From Bin87 sp965220095 (GTDB lineage Bacteria; Chloroflexota; Dehalococcoidia; Lucifugimonadales; UBA3495): DNA of 64,000 nt. This document shows, in pieces, positions 42,494 to 52,542 of the stretch. The translations under genes and the position numbers were made by a program. Below the pieces are notes generated by a model that was not told the DNA's origin, made no database searches, and saw only the letters and a list, made by a program, of their open reading frames with translations. Numbering within the stretch: position 1 is the stretch's first letter; every line of letters starts with the position of its first letter. Location: contig OZ244805.1 in the NCBI GenBank assembly GCA_965220095.1, positions 1 through 64,000 on the forward strand. Direction: 5' to 3'.

Positions 42494-42823
42494 ATCACGT
42501 TTTCCATTGCCACCCCCATTCTGCCCAACGCGATCATACCCGTACTCGATCCCTTCGCAACGCTGTTTCGCAGCCCGACCTGGCTGAAAGCCCAAATCCT
42601 GCTGGTCGGCGCGATACTGGCTCCCGGCCAGCGCACCGTGGCCGCGGCGCTCCGCGTCACGGGACTCAGCGACGACCGGAACTACGCCCGCTACATCGGG
42701 TGGTCAACCGGGCGGTGTGGTCGCCCCGCCGAGCGGCTCGCATCCTGCTCATGCTGCTGCTCCAGTACCTGGACCAATGCGATGGCCCGTTGGTCTTCGG
42801 CGTCGCCGCCGCCGGCATCTAAC
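42494..42823 (+). pseudogene. IS701-family-like transposase fragment
   Basis: The frame reads LPNAIIPVLDPFATLFRSP, LLVGAILAPGQRTVAAALRV and TGLSDDRNYARY, the N terminus of IS701/IS4-type DDE transposases. One C is missing at ~42692, after which the next frame continues HRVVNRAVWSPRRAARILLM and CDGPLVFG before a stop at 42821-42823. The catalytic domain is absent. This is a decayed relic. Confidence 0.75.
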
Positions 42824-43370
42824 CGGCGGCGTACTCAATCAACGGGAGCCAAAGACGTGGCCAGATGGCAGCCACAGCCCCGAATAGCCTCAGCTCGCGT
42901 ACAATTCAACGACGTCCTGGGCCGCTTGGCTGAGAGGCATCCGCCGCCGGCACAATCAAACCGTCGCTGACTGACGGCGACGCCGGCCGCCATCGACCAA
43001 CGGGGCCGTCGGCTTCACAACCGGGGGCCTATCAGGACTTGGCCGCCGTCTCCGGGGCAGCAGGGTGAAACCAGGGCGCAGCGGCCTTGCCAACCGCGCC
43101 GTTCAGGAACCCATGAGAGCCCAGCCGGAGCGAATCCAGATCACTCGGACAACGCCGTCAGAAACCGCCCCACCGCGCCCCGAATAGCCAATGGTAAACT
43201 AACGCTCCGTCTCCACCAAAAACCATAAATCCCCTCTCCCGTGACGGGGCGGGGTTGCGGTGAGGGTAACAACCCAACCCAAAACCCGCGTGACCACGAA
43301 AGCAAACCAACCGAGAACCCCAATCCCTTTTCCCTGCGATGGGACCGGGCACAGGTGAGGGTGAATACGC
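42824..43370. other. Intergenic stretch with REP hairpins, no gene seen
   Basis: About 550 bp between the transposase relic and rph. Two REP-type units lie at 43208-43268 and 43318-43365; the second runs into the rph leader (GGTGAGGGTGAATACGC) and provides its Shine-Dalgarno-like GGTGAGGG. The rest gives no credible reading frame or RNA. Confidence 0.55.
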
Positions 43371-44099
43371 ATGAATACAAACCTGATACGCGCCGATGGC
43401 CGCCGCTGGGACGAACTGCGCCCCGTTAGCATCACCACCGGCTACCAGGCGTCGGCGGAGGGATCGGCGCTCATCGAGATGGGCCACACCGTCGTGCTCT
43501 GCGCGGCTTCGGTGGATGAACAGGTGCCGGGCTGGATGCGCGGGCGCGGCTCGGGTTGGGTAACCGCCGAGTACGATATGCTGCCCCGGGCCACGTCGTC
43601 CCGCCGCTCCCGCGACCGGGACACCGGACGCACCGCCAGCCGCTCCCAGGAAATTCAGCGCCTCATCGGACGCTCCCTGCGGGCCGCCACCGACCTGTCG
43701 GCTCTGGGCGAGCGCACCATTTATCTCGATTGCGACGTTCTGCAAGCCGACGGCGGCACTCGCACCGCCGCCATCACCGGCGCCTGGGTCGCCCTGCACC
43801 AGGCCCTGGAGGGTTTGGTGGACAGCGGTCTGCTTCAGGATATGCCGCTGCGCTGCGCTGTCGCCGCCATCAGCGTCGGCCTCCACGATGGCAACCTGCT
43901 CCTGGACCTCAACTACAGCGAAGACGCCGCCGCCCAGGCCGACTTCAACGTCGTAATGACCGACGCCGGCGCTGTCGTAGAAATCCAGGCCACCGCCGAG
44001 GGCGACCCCTTCCCCCGCGAGCGCGTTTCAGACGCACTGTCCCTGGCCGCCCACGGCATGGAGCAACTCTTCGCGGAGCAGCGGCAGGAGGTGGGGTGA
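43371..44099 (+). CDS. rph: Ribonuclease PH
   Basis: A 242-residue phosphorolytic exoribonuclease that trims tRNA 3' ends. Family blocks are all present: IRADGRRWDELRPVSITTGY, GRGSGWVTAEYDMLPRATSS, GRTASRSQEIQRLIGRSLRA, IYLDCDVLQADGGTRTAAIT (substrate and phosphate site) and LDLNYSEDAAAQADFNVVMT. Length is normal. Its ribosome-binding region lies within a REP sequence. A MazEF pair follows on the opposite strand. Confidence 0.97.
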   Translation: MNTNLIRADGRRWDELRPVSITTGYQASAEGSALIEMGHTVVLCAASVDEQVPGWMRGRGSGWVTAEYDMLPRATSSRRSRDRDTGRTASRSQEIQRLIGRSLRAATDLSALGERTIYLDCDVLQADGGTRTAAITGAWVALHQALEGLVDSGLLQDMPLRCAVAAISVGLHDGNLLLDLNYSEDAAAQADFNVVMTDAGAVVEIQATAEGDPFPRERVSDALSLAAHGMEQLFAEQRQEVG

Positions 44100-44172
44100 T
44101 GGTGGTCGCAGAGCTTCCCTATAGAGAACGAATTAGATTCGGAATTTGGGAATACTCGATTCGGCGAAAACT

Positions 44173-44514
44173 TCACTCCAAGAGGACGTTTACTTTCCCC
44201 AGCACCTCGCCGATGACTTGGCTGGTGGTTTCGCACTCGAAGCGCGCGCGCCTGGCTCGCCAATCCAAGCTTTTGATTTGGTCCGACAGCACCACTCCGG
44301 AAACGGTGCCGCCGGGTGGCAGGCCGACCTCAAATGGGTAACCTTTTACCTGCGAGGTGATTGGACAGAACAAGGCCAGGCTAGTTTGTTCGTTATAAGC
44401 TCGAGGACTGAGAACCAAGGCAGGTCGGTGGCCGGCTTGTTCGTGCCCGGCCTGGGGCGTAAAACTTAGCCAAACTATGTCGCCCCGATTCGGAACGTAA
44501 CCACTGGCTACCAC
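44173..44514 (-). CDS. mazF: MazF-like endoribonuclease toxin
   Basis: A 113-residue MazF/PemK protein: YVPNRGDIVWLSFTPQAGHEQ, GHRPALVLSPRAYNE (with the conserved Arg), ALFCPITSQVKGYPFEV (Thr/Ser of the active site) and VVLSDQIKSLDWRARRA. MazF toxins cut mRNA at short motifs. Its start overlaps the antitoxin's end by 7 bp. All key positions look intact. Confidence 0.92.
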   Translation of the reverse strand: MVASGYVPNRGDIVWLSFTPQAGHEQAGHRPALVLSPRAYNEQTSLALFCPITSQVKGYPFEVGLPPGGTVSGVVLSDQIKSLDWRARRARFECETTSQVIGEVLGKVNVLLE

Positions 44515-44747
44515 GCTTCGTTGCCCTGTGCCGACCCGCTATCGTGCTCAGAGTGAATATTATCGGGAGTTACGGCTGCTAACATTTCGGTCAGGTTATA
44601 GGTCTGTTTACGCAGGATTACCACATCACCTTGAGAGACAATCTCGATCGGTGAGCCTTCTTGCACTCCCCATTGCTGAGCGATCGGCTTGGGGATCCGC
44701 ACCGCCAAGCTGGTACCCCATTTCGATATATGCGCTTTTACACCCAT
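44508..44747 (-). CDS. mazE: MazE-like antitoxin (SpoVT/AbrB fold)
   Basis: A 79-residue antitoxin starting at ATG 44747, with GGAGGGCTTCTA as ribosome site. The N-terminal swapped-hairpin domain is VKAHISKWGTSLAVRIPKPI, then VQEGSPIEIVSQGDVVILRK; the C-terminal 30 residues are a flexible toxin-binding tail (YNLTEMLAAVTPDNIHSEHD). It neutralises MazF and represses its own operon. Confidence 0.92.
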   Translation of the reverse strand: MGVKAHISKWGTSLAVRIPKPIAQQWGVQEGSPIEIVSQGDVVILRKQTYNLTEMLAAVTPDNIHSEHDSGSAQGNEAW

Positions 44748-44977
44748 TAGAAGCCCTCCGTGCCATATCGTTATTATAGATTCAAGACGCGCCCTCGGCA
44801 ACACCGGGATCATAGCAACGCTGGAATCGACATTGCTCAGCCATTTGCCGACGGACGCCCGTGGTAAAGGCTCGGTACCGGCGGGTTGTGCAAAATACGT
44901 GTGATGAGCGCCTCAATAACCAATAGAATCAGCGCCATGTACCAACCAATAAAGGATCACAAGTCCGTGATATTTTA

Positions 44978-45787
44978 GTGACCAGGTTTTGTCGTTGCCC
45001 GCCGCCGAGGAGGCACGTTCTGGCGAGTAGATCCCGGTGGACCAGGCCGGAATTGCTGGTGGCCTTTGGGCTATATTGCCGCCTCCCTTTTGGCCGATTA
45101 CATTCGAGGAATCCGGAAATCATTCAATCCGCCAACGCGATTGGACGAACACCATTAGCGTTGGCGATGAAACTGAGCAATATTGCCAGCTCGGACCCTG
45201 CGATCACCTCTACCGCTCGCATCGGCTTGATGGGTGCATCCGTCAACGACCGATCCATGTGGCATGAAATGCAAAATGACTGGGAACAATTCTCTGTTGA
45301 GGCGCATCAAGCCATGACGGATGTTGGAGCCGTGGCAGAATCCTATGAGAACACGGAGATTCAGGAGCCCACGGATCGCGCCGGCGAAGAGCAGGCGGTG
45401 CAAACCAACGCCCGCATTGCCCAAAGATTCTTCCGCGAGGCCGTATTAAACGCCTACCACCACCGCTGCTGCATCACTGGCTTGGCTGAACCGCAGTTGT
45501 TGATTGCAAGCCATATTGTGCCGTGGCGCATCGACCGGGTAAACCGGGTGAACCCTCAAAACGGGCTCCTGCTGTCCGCTTTACACGACAAAGCGTTCGA
45601 CGCCGGGTTGATTACGGTCAGAGAGGATATGACTCTTCAAGTATCGCGTGAATACCCGGCCAGAAGCGATGTATTCTTTGCGGCGTCAATCGAATCCTAC
45701 AACGGATGTCCAATTTCTCGGGCCGAGAAATTCGGGCCGGACCCCGATTTCCTCGCCTACCACCGACGGTACGTCTTTCAATCGTAA
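44978..45787 (+). CDS. HNH endonuclease (putative restriction type)
   Basis: About 260 residues. The N-terminal domain (RPELLVAFGLYCRLPFGRLH, IGRTPLALAMKLSNIASSDP) is the helical module found ahead of this HNH group. The C-terminal HNH reads CCITGLAEPQLLIASHIVPW, then NPQNGLLLSALHDKAFDAG, with the His-Asn-His order. Relatives are annotated as restriction endonucleases, often acting on modified DNA. The start is unsure: GTG 44978 lies ~22 residues before the conserved part, with no clear ribosome site. No methyltransferase is adjacent. Confidence 0.85.
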   Translation: MTRFCRCPPPRRHVLASRSRWTRPELLVAFGLYCRLPFGRLHSRNPEIIQSANAIGRTPLALAMKLSNIASSDPAITSTARIGLMGASVNDRSMWHEMQNDWEQFSVEAHQAMTDVGAVAESYENTEIQEPTDRAGEEQAVQTNARIAQRFFREAVLNAYHHRCCITGLAEPQLLIASHIVPWRIDRVNRVNPQNGLLLSALHDKAFDAGLITVREDMTLQVSREYPARSDVFFAASIESYNGCPISRAEKFGPDPDFLAYHRRYVFQS

Positions 45788-45886
45788 CCAGGGATGCTCT
45801 TGGCGGACTCTCGCCGCTGCCGCCACGCAATAGCATCGACCCGATCAGTGCGATCATCCTGTAGTCGCCCCGGCCCAGCCCAGCCC

Positions 45887-48547
45887 CTACCCCACCTCCG
45901 CCCCGTCGGTGTCCAGCACCGTCAAGCCGTAGCCCAGCTCCCGCAGCGGTTGCTCGACCCGCTCCCGGTCGCCCACCACCAGGATGGTCAACCGGCTGGT
46001 GGGCAGGTGTTGCGCCCCGACCCGGTGGGTGTCGGCCAGCGACACTGCGGCCAGACGCTGCTCGAAGGTTGTGAAATGGTCATCGGGCAGGCCGAATTGC
46101 GTTAGTTGCATCAGCTGGCCCAGCAGCTGCGCCGGACGCTCGAATCCGGCTGGGTAACCCAGGCGCAAGCCGTTCCTGGCATTGGTCAGTTCATCATCGG
46201 TGAGCGGGCGTTGGCCGCTGATGTCGGCAAATTCCTTGAGCGTCTCGTCCACCGCCTCCCGCGTCACCTCCGTTTGCACGCTGCCGCCCGCCGACAGCAA
46301 CGACGGCGCGTTGTACCAGGAAATGCCCGAATTGTAGCCGTAGGAATACCCCTTGTCCTGCCGCAGGTTCTGATTCAGCCGCGCCGAAAACTGGCCGCCA
46401 AAAGCGTAGTTCAGCACCGATAGCGCCATGTGGTCGGCGTGATTGCGCTCCACCAGCGGCATCCCGGAGCGGACGACCGACTGCGCAGCCCCCGGCTTGT
46501 CGATGAGATAAATGGTGGGCCCGCCACCATTGGCGCCGACGGACGCGATGGCCGCCGGGCTAGTGGCATCATCCGGCGCCGGCCAGTCTCCGAAGCAGTC
46601 CTCGGCTACCGCCAGCGCCTCGTCGATGCCAACGTCCCCGGCCACCAGCAGGCACATTTGGTCGGTGCGCAGCGTTTGCTGATAGATGCGTTGCAGGTCG
46701 GCCCGCGTAGTGGCCGCCACGGTGCCTTCGTTGCCCAGGTTGGAATGTGCGTAGGGCGACTCGGAGCCAAACACCAGCGTGCCGAAATTGACATCGGCGA
46801 TGAACCCGGCATCGTCCTTCGCTCGGCGCAAATCAGTGAGCCGTTCGCGCCTGATGCGATCCAGCTCGTGCTGGGGGAAGTTGGCGTTGCGCGCCACGTC
46901 GGCGGCCAGCAACAGCGCGTGCGGCCAATGGCGCTTGAGGGTTTCCGCCGCCAACAGTGTGATTTCCTTGCGCGCTTCGGCGGAGAGTCGTGAACCGATG
47001 TGCTCAAAAGCCGCCGCAATCTCCTGGCTGCTGCGCGTGGCGGTTCCCTCTGTGAGCATCGCCGCCGCAAACGACGACAGCCCCGGCAGACTCTGCGGGT
47101 CGGCGACGGCTCCGGAGCGGGCCAGCAGCGTGAACGCCACCAGCGGCAGACCCGTCTTGTTGGCGACCATCACCTCCATGCCGTTGGACAGCGTGCCTCG
47201 CTGCGGTATCGGCGGCGCAAATACCGGGGTCGGCCCGCCCGCCGGCTCCACGGCCCGGTCGACCGTGGTCGTGGCGGTGTTCAGCGACGGCTCCGGCAGC
47301 ACCCGCATCCGAACCTGTCCGCCGGCCAAAATGTCGTGATGCACCCGCAGCACATCGTCCAGCGTAACCGCACGGTAGTCATCCATCGCCGTGTTCAGGC
47401 GGTTGGGGTCGCCGGTAAACACGTTGAAGTAGTTCAACGCATCGGCCCGACCGCCAAACCCGCCCACCCGCGACAGCGTCCGGTAATGCTGCATCTCAAT
47501 CCGGTTGATGGCCCGCTCAAACTCCTCCTCGGTGGGTGGCTGCGTGGCGATGCTCTCCAGCACCGCTTCGGCGGCGGCTTCAACCTCGTCCAGGGTGTGG
47601 CCGTCAGCGGGAGTCAGCTCCATGCGGAACTGACCGGCAATCTCGGCAGCGTGGTAGTTCACCGAGGCAGACTGGGCCAACTGCTTTTCGTAGACCAGCG
47701 TCCGGTGCATCCGGCTACTCTGGCCGTCGGACAGGATGGCCCGCAGGATGTCGCCGGCCGCATCATCGCCCGACAAATTGGCCGGAGCCGGCCATACTGC
47801 GTACAGTCGGGGCAGTGTAACCCGGTCGTTCATCTGCAAGTCAATGCGACCCGACAGCGGCGAGTCCGCGCGCTCGGTGCGTCGGGTCGGTTGACCGGGA
47901 TCTAGGTCGCTGAAGTAGCGTTGCGCCAGGTCCAGCGCGGCGGCGGTGTCAATGTCGCCGGCGATGGACAAACTGGCGTTGGACGGAGCGTAATAACGTC
48001 GGAAAAAGTCTTTCACGTCGTCCAGGCTGGCGGCGTCCAGGTCTTCCTGCGAACCAATGGTCATCCAGTGGTAGGGATGCGGCAACGGGAACAATGCCTG
48101 CTGAATGTGCCACGATGCCATGCCGTAGGGACGGTTTTCGTAGCTCTGCCGCCGCTCGTTTTTCACCACGTCCCGCTCGGTGTCGAAACCCTCCTGATCC
48201 AGCGCGTCCAGCAGGAACCCCATGCGGTCGGCTTCCAGCCACAGCGCCAGTTCCAGGTAGTTGGAAGGCACATCCTCCCAATAGTTGGTGCGGTCGCCGT
48301 TGGTGGAGCCGTTCAGCGACGCGCCGATTTTCTGCAACGGCTCAAAGTGGCTGGCTTTATGGTGCCGCGTCCCCCGGAACATAATATGCTCAAAGAGATG
48401 AGCAAACCCGGTGCGCCCGATTTCTTCATCCTTGGAGCCGACGTGATACCAGACGTTGACCGCCGCAACGGGAATCGACCGATCCTGGTGCAGGATGACG
48501 TCCAAACCGTTAGGGAGGGTGTGCTTCTCAAAGGCGACGGAAACCAT
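45887..48547 (-). CDS. M16-family zinc metallopeptidase (two fused halves)
   Basis: An 886-residue insulinase-like peptidase, started at ATG 48547. The first half has the inverted zinc motif HLFEH (H50-E53-H54) and the distal Glu in DVVKNERRQSYENRPYG. The second half (from ~residue 430, RGTLSNGMEVMVANKTGLPL) is a paralogous M16 domain without HxxEH but with the substrate-chamber R/Y block (DKGYSYGYNSG). Two halves in one chain resemble pitrilysin-type or fused PqqL-like enzymes. No signal peptide is visible. It degrades peptides, probably in the cytoplasm. Confidence 0.92.
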   Translation of the reverse strand: MVSVAFEKHTLPNGLDVILHQDRSIPVAAVNVWYHVGSKDEEIGRTGFAHLFEHIMFRGTRHHKASHFEPLQKIGASLNGSTNGDRTNYWEDVPSNYLELALWLEADRMGFLLDALDQEGFDTERDVVKNERRQSYENRPYGMASWHIQQALFPLPHPYHWMTIGSQEDLDAASLDDVKDFFRRYYAPSNASLSIAGDIDTAAALDLAQRYFSDLDPGQPTRRTERADSPLSGRIDLQMNDRVTLPRLYAVWPAPANLSGDDAAGDILRAILSDGQSSRMHRTLVYEKQLAQSASVNYHAAEIAGQFRMELTPADGHTLDEVEAAAEAVLESIATQPPTEEEFERAINRIEMQHYRTLSRVGGFGGRADALNYFNVFTGDPNRLNTAMDDYRAVTLDDVLRVHHDILAGGQVRMRVLPEPSLNTATTTVDRAVEPAGGPTPVFAPPIPQRGTLSNGMEVMVANKTGLPLVAFTLLARSGAVADPQSLPGLSSFAAAMLTEGTATRSSQEIAAAFEHIGSRLSAEARKEITLLAAETLKRHWPHALLLAADVARNANFPQHELDRIRRERLTDLRRAKDDAGFIADVNFGTLVFGSESPYAHSNLGNEGTVAATTRADLQRIYQQTLRTDQMCLLVAGDVGIDEALAVAEDCFGDWPAPDDATSPAAIASVGANGGGPTIYLIDKPGAAQSVVRSGMPLVERNHADHMALSVLNYAFGGQFSARLNQNLRQDKGYSYGYNSGISWYNAPSLLSAGGSVQTEVTREAVDETLKEFADISGQRPLTDDELTNARNGLRLGYPAGFERPAQLLGQLMQLTQFGLPDDHFTTFEQRLAAVSLADTHRVGAQHLPTSRLTILVVGDRERVEQPLRELGYGLTVLDTDGAEVG

Positions 48548-49927
48548 GCGCGTGTTGTCCTTTCGGGTGCGTGTTGTGGCGTGCGTTATCGCCATTGTAG
48601 CACCGGAAGACCGCGCCCTACGGTGATGGCGGGTTCTGTTTGAACATAGATGATGCCCGTGATACCATCGCCCCGACAATTTGCACGAGGGGCGTGTTTT
48701 TATGCGGGGCCCCATAGTCTATGAATAAGCGCGTTTTACGTGATCCCAGACTACGAGCGACGTTGTACTACGACGCCGACGGGAAGTGCCAGAAGTGCCG
48801 CGCGGCACTCCCTGACGATTGGCACGCCGACCATATCGTTCCTTGGTCTATAACTCATCGGACCAACGTTTTTGAGATGCAGGCTCTGTGTCCCATATGC
48901 AATCTACGAAAAGGAGACAGTATGCCTAGTAGCGGGCCGATGTTCCGCATCGACGAAAGCAAATTCAGAGAAGGGCAGCGCGGCGCATACAACGTGATCA
49001 CAGAGCGTTTCGCGGCAGGCGAGAAGTATTCGGCCATCGTATTGACCACTCGCTACGGCAAGACCGACGTGGCCCGCATGGCAACTCTCCGACTCTGGAG
49101 GGACGGTTTTACGAAAAGTGGTTTGCTCATCGTCCCCAGCACCTTATTGGTCGAACAGTCCCTAGACCCTGGCAAGTTTCATGCCTGTCTGAGCCGTTAC
49201 CAAGTTCCATCGGAGGTGGAGAATTCCATAAGGACGTATCGTGTCGAAGGCCCGCCACGCCCCACTAGGCTAAAAAACGCATTGCTGTCGGCAATGACGG
49301 CGCAAATGGCTACCAGGCATATCGGCGACTTGGAACGGTGGGTGGAATCGTGTGTGAATGGCGGGTATCCGCCTTTGGTTGTTATGGATGAGGCCCACAT
49401 GCAAAGCGAGGATAATACCTGGGGCGAGGTAGTCACCCGTCTAGCAGATGCCGGCGCTCATGTAGTTTTGATGACTGCTACTCCGTATCGCTCTGACCAT
49501 CAGTTCCTACCGGGTTTTGAATATGACCCAGTGGGTTCAGGCGAGTTTGGTCGGCGCATTTACCAAGTGCGTCCACACTGGCGAACGTCTTTGCAAGATG
49601 CTCTCGCTGAACCCGTACCTCCGATCTGTCAAGTGGCGTATCAACCGTTCGGGATTACCGGATTGTTGGAGGATGTTGGCTCAGGGCAGGTTTTTCGCGG
49701 GAATATCCGAGAGTTGGACCAAATCGATTTGAGGCCAGAACTTCGGCGTGCCATACGGAGCGAACAGGTTATACGGGCGGGATGCAGGTACTTTCTCACG
49801 GAACTGGGAAACCGCCGCAGGGACGTACGGCAACAAAATGCTGCCGGGATCGTGTTTGTGGATAACCGGGACGAGACGCTCGACGCAGGAGGGGAAGAAC
49901 AAGCAAGGAAAGTGGAACGTGTCCTTA

Positions 49928-50808
49928 GAGGGCGTGTGACAATGGGCCAAATATGCACCCTCGGGTTCTTGGGGTGTGGGAGAGGTGCTGGTTACCCTGG
50001 GGGCATGAGTAGAAAACCTTATCCCTGCGATTTGACCGACGCCCAGTGGGAGGAATTAGCTCCCCTCCTGCCGCCTGACACCACCAGAGGCCATCCCGAA
50101 CCACGGACCTGCGGGAGGTGGTCAACGGCATTCTGTACGTGCTGCGCGGCGGCATACCCTGGCGGCTGATGCCCCATGACCTGCCACCTTGGGGCACGGT
50201 CTGGTGGTATTTTCGGAAGTGGCGGGATGACGGGACTTGGGAACGGGTTGAGGAGACGTTGCGGGCCCGAGTTCGGGAAGCTGCGGGCCGGGAGGCCACG
50301 CCCAGCGCAGCCATCATCGACAGCCAGTCAGTAAAGACCACTGAAAAAGGGGGCCGCGGGGCTATGACGCGGGTAAACGGGTTGCCGGACGCAAGCGGCA
50401 CATTGTAGTGGACACCATGGGATTGCTCCTGGCCGTGGTGGTGCATGCTGCCAGCATTCAGGACCGGGACGGCGCCAGGCTGGTGTTGGCCAAACTGTTG
50501 GGTCGGTTTCCCAGATTGCGGGTGATCTGGGCCGATGCTGGCTACGCTGGTCAATTGGTGGCCTGGGCTTGGGCCACTGGTGGATGGCTGCTGACCGTGG
50601 TACGTCGGAAACCGGATAGCCATCACTTCGAGGTGTTGCCCCGCCGGTGGGTGGTGGAACGCACCCTGGCCTGGCTCAGTCGATGCCGACGGCTCGCGAA
50701 GACTATGAGGAGCGCACGGAGAGCAGCGAAGCCTGGGTGCATATCGCCATGGTCCGCCTGATGCTCAAACGGCTCCAGCCCTCCTGAACCTATTTGTCAC
50801 ACGCCCTC
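49928..50808 (+). mobile_element. IS5-family insertion sequence (IS1031-like group)
   Basis: An 881-bp element with inverted ends GAGGGCGTGTGACAA and TTGTCACACGCCCTC, flanked by TTA at 49925-49927 and 50809-50811. A 3-bp TNA duplication and this length fit the IS1031 group of IS5. It carries one transposase gene, broken by frameshifts. It sits in the linker between the two helicase lobes of the host gene. Confidence 0.9.
50005..50787 (+). pseudogene. IS5-family transposase with three frameshifts
   Basis: The protein can be traced across three frames: MSRKPYPCDLTDAQWEELAP, then VVNGILYVLRGGIPWRLMPH and IIDSQSVKTTEKGG, then GYDAGKRVAGRKRHIVVDTM and RRWVVERTLAWLSRCRRLAK, then DYEERTESSEAWVHIAMVRL. 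DDE residues (IIDSQS, WADAGYAG, WVVERT) are present. Each shift (~50115, ~50359, ~50703) equals one G missing from a short G run. This is either decay or a consensus error. Confidence 0.85.
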
Positions 50809-51703
50809 TTAGAGAAGAGGGCCCGGGGCTTGAGATCCGCACCGCATCCGCTGACGACCCTGGGTCCCAAGAGGTTTTGGCCCGATTCGTGTCCGGAGAC
50901 ATCGATATCCTGGTGGTGAAGCAAATGGCCAGTGTAGGACTGGACGTTGACCGTCTCAAGGTAGCTTTAGACCTTTCCAACACGCGGACCTTTTCAGCTG
51001 TGTTTCAACGGATGATGAGGGTAGGAACCAAGTGGGAGCATCCTGACTACCCTGACAACCCTGTTCAAACGGCGGTCTACATCGGCCCGGACGAACCCTT
51101 GCTGGAACAGGTAATCGAAGACATTAGGAAAGAGGAAGGCCCAGTGCCGATTGCACCTTCGCCTGATATTCCTGATGGCCCCGTTGATTTGCCGCCAAAA
51201 TCGTCTGACAATCCTCCGCATCCGCCAAGAGGAACCGTATTCATCGCCGATGGGTCCGAGCTATCGGGTACGTTGGTCAATTACTCAGGCATCCAAGCAC
51301 CTGCGGTGTACGTCGATCTGGCAGACGATTTTAACGCGAATTTCCCCCAGGCTTCACAAACCGTCGACAAGGCATCTTTGGCGAATTGGTTGGAAAGTCG
51401 AAAGGTAGCTCCGACTGTCAATCAGGTGCAGGAGAGTCGTGTTCAAGACATAACGGCAGACCTGAACTTGTGGCGGGAGCGATGCAGCGAAGACGGAAGG
51501 AAAGCGGTCAATCATCGGTACAGGACAAGGATGGGTACTTCCGATTGGCGCCAGTCCCCAGAGGTGTACAGGTCGATTCACATTGATTTCTGGGACGACC
51601 ACAAACGCAAACTCGGCATCCGTGTTTCTGTTCACTTGGAGGACATCGACGAAGTGGAAACCCTCCAGAAGATGCACGCTAACATCCTGCGGGAGTTGGG
51701 ACG

Positions 51704-52324
51704 ATGAATCGTGCTGACTTTCTGGAAGAACAGACGATCGCCGGGGGCTCGGGTCTGCGGGCGCTGAAAACCACGGGCGACCCTCAGTGGTGCTGGCAGA
51801 CCATTAGCCGGCTTCAATCATTGTGGGTCAGTCTCAACTTGGATTTCGAGTCGTACATGACGGCTTGGGCGGAAGCGGAAGAGCACGAGGTATGGGAGAA
51901 GGTTCCTTACGATAACCCATTCGGGAGCAAGGACGAGATGCTCCACCAGTTGGAAATCGGCGACGAAACCGCCGCCAAGAACCGCGTAGCGTGCCAAGCG
52001 ATTGCAGCCAGGGCACTGCGGACGTGGGGCCGGCGTCGTGACAAAGATGACCAAGATTACACGCGTAAACTTGATAGCGGCAACAAATCTAACTATCTAG
52101 TTGCCCGCATCGCCCGTGATCGTCCTGACATCCTGGAGCGCATGAAGAAAGGTGAGTTCCCGAGCATGGCAGAAGCAGCGCGGGCGGCCGGCATACGGAC
52201 GGCAAAGCCCCGCAAGACCGTCACTCTCAGCGACAAAGTAGAACGAGTGGCGGAGCGTCTAAAAGGGCACTACACTCCAGAGCAAATACAGCAACTGAGG
52301 GACCACTTGGGAGACACCGGATAG
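51704..52324 (+). CDS. Unrecognised protein coupled to the HNH-helicase gene
   Basis: A 206-residue soluble, largely helical and highly charged protein. Its ATG overlaps the helicase stop (ATGA), so the two were translated together. It contains W-rich helices (WCWQTISRLQSLWVSLNLDF), an Arg/Lys/Asp-rich middle (WGRRRDKDDQDYTRKLDSG) and a helix-turn-helix-like C terminus (MKKGEFPSMAEAARAAGIRT, then EQIQQLRDHL). The AAGI segment is similar to small DNA-binding helices of phage-type proteins. No family is recognised. It may be the specificity or regulatory partner of the helicase. Confidence 0.7.
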   Translation: MNRADFLEEQTIAGGSGLRALKTTGDPQWCWQTISRLQSLWVSLNLDFESYMTAWAEAEEHEVWEKVPYDNPFGSKDEMLHQLEIGDETAAKNRVACQAIAARALRTWGRRRDKDDQDYTRKLDSGNKSNYLVARIARDRPDILERMKKGEFPSMAEAARAAGIRTAKPRKTVTLSDKVERVAERLKGHYTPEQIQQLRDHLGDTG

Positions 52325-52542
52325 TCAGACTCGGTTCAAGATCGCAGTCGCCCTATGGCGGCGAGGTGATTGCCAATACGCCTGACGGCAAAGCCAAACG
52401 AAGAAGGGCCGCTGACAAGGTATCGGTTGCATCAAAACCTGTCCTGCTGTTGGGACGGTGAGAGTGGGCATCAAAGCCCATCATCTTTGTTCAAACAGAA
52501 CCCGATGGCGTCAGTTAGGGCGCGCGCCGGGATTTGTTCGAT

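Larger units (their letters stand above)
48721..51707 (+). pseudogene. HNH nuclease-SF2 helicase gene interrupted by an IS5-family element
   Basis: Removing the IS (49928-50808) and one TTA duplicate rejoins 48721-49927 and 50812-51707 into one frame of 700 codons. Residues ~20-65 form a zinc HNH (C23xxC26, HADH at 35-38, N49, C57xxC60). The helicase follows: Q86, motif I YGKT (112-115), motif II DEAH (223-226), motif III MTATP (251-255). After the IS come the C-lobe FVSGDIDILVVKQMASVGLD and motif VI FQRMMRVG, then a ~230-residue tail. It overlaps its downstream partner by ATGA. Probably a DNA-targeting defence enzyme, now inactive unless the IS excises. Confidence 0.85.

Noticed and set aside
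42824..43200. Search for tRNA or other RNA genes in the largest gene-poor stretch
   Set aside because: No cloverleaf-compatible sequence with a TTC-arm or anticodon arm was recognised by eye here or in the other gaps; a covariance-model scan would be needed to exclude them.
48669..48701. CGCCCC/GGGGCG hairpin followed by TGTTTTT, terminator-like on the plus strand
   Set aside because: It lies in a divergent promoter region with no plus-strand gene upstream to terminate, and the loop is long.
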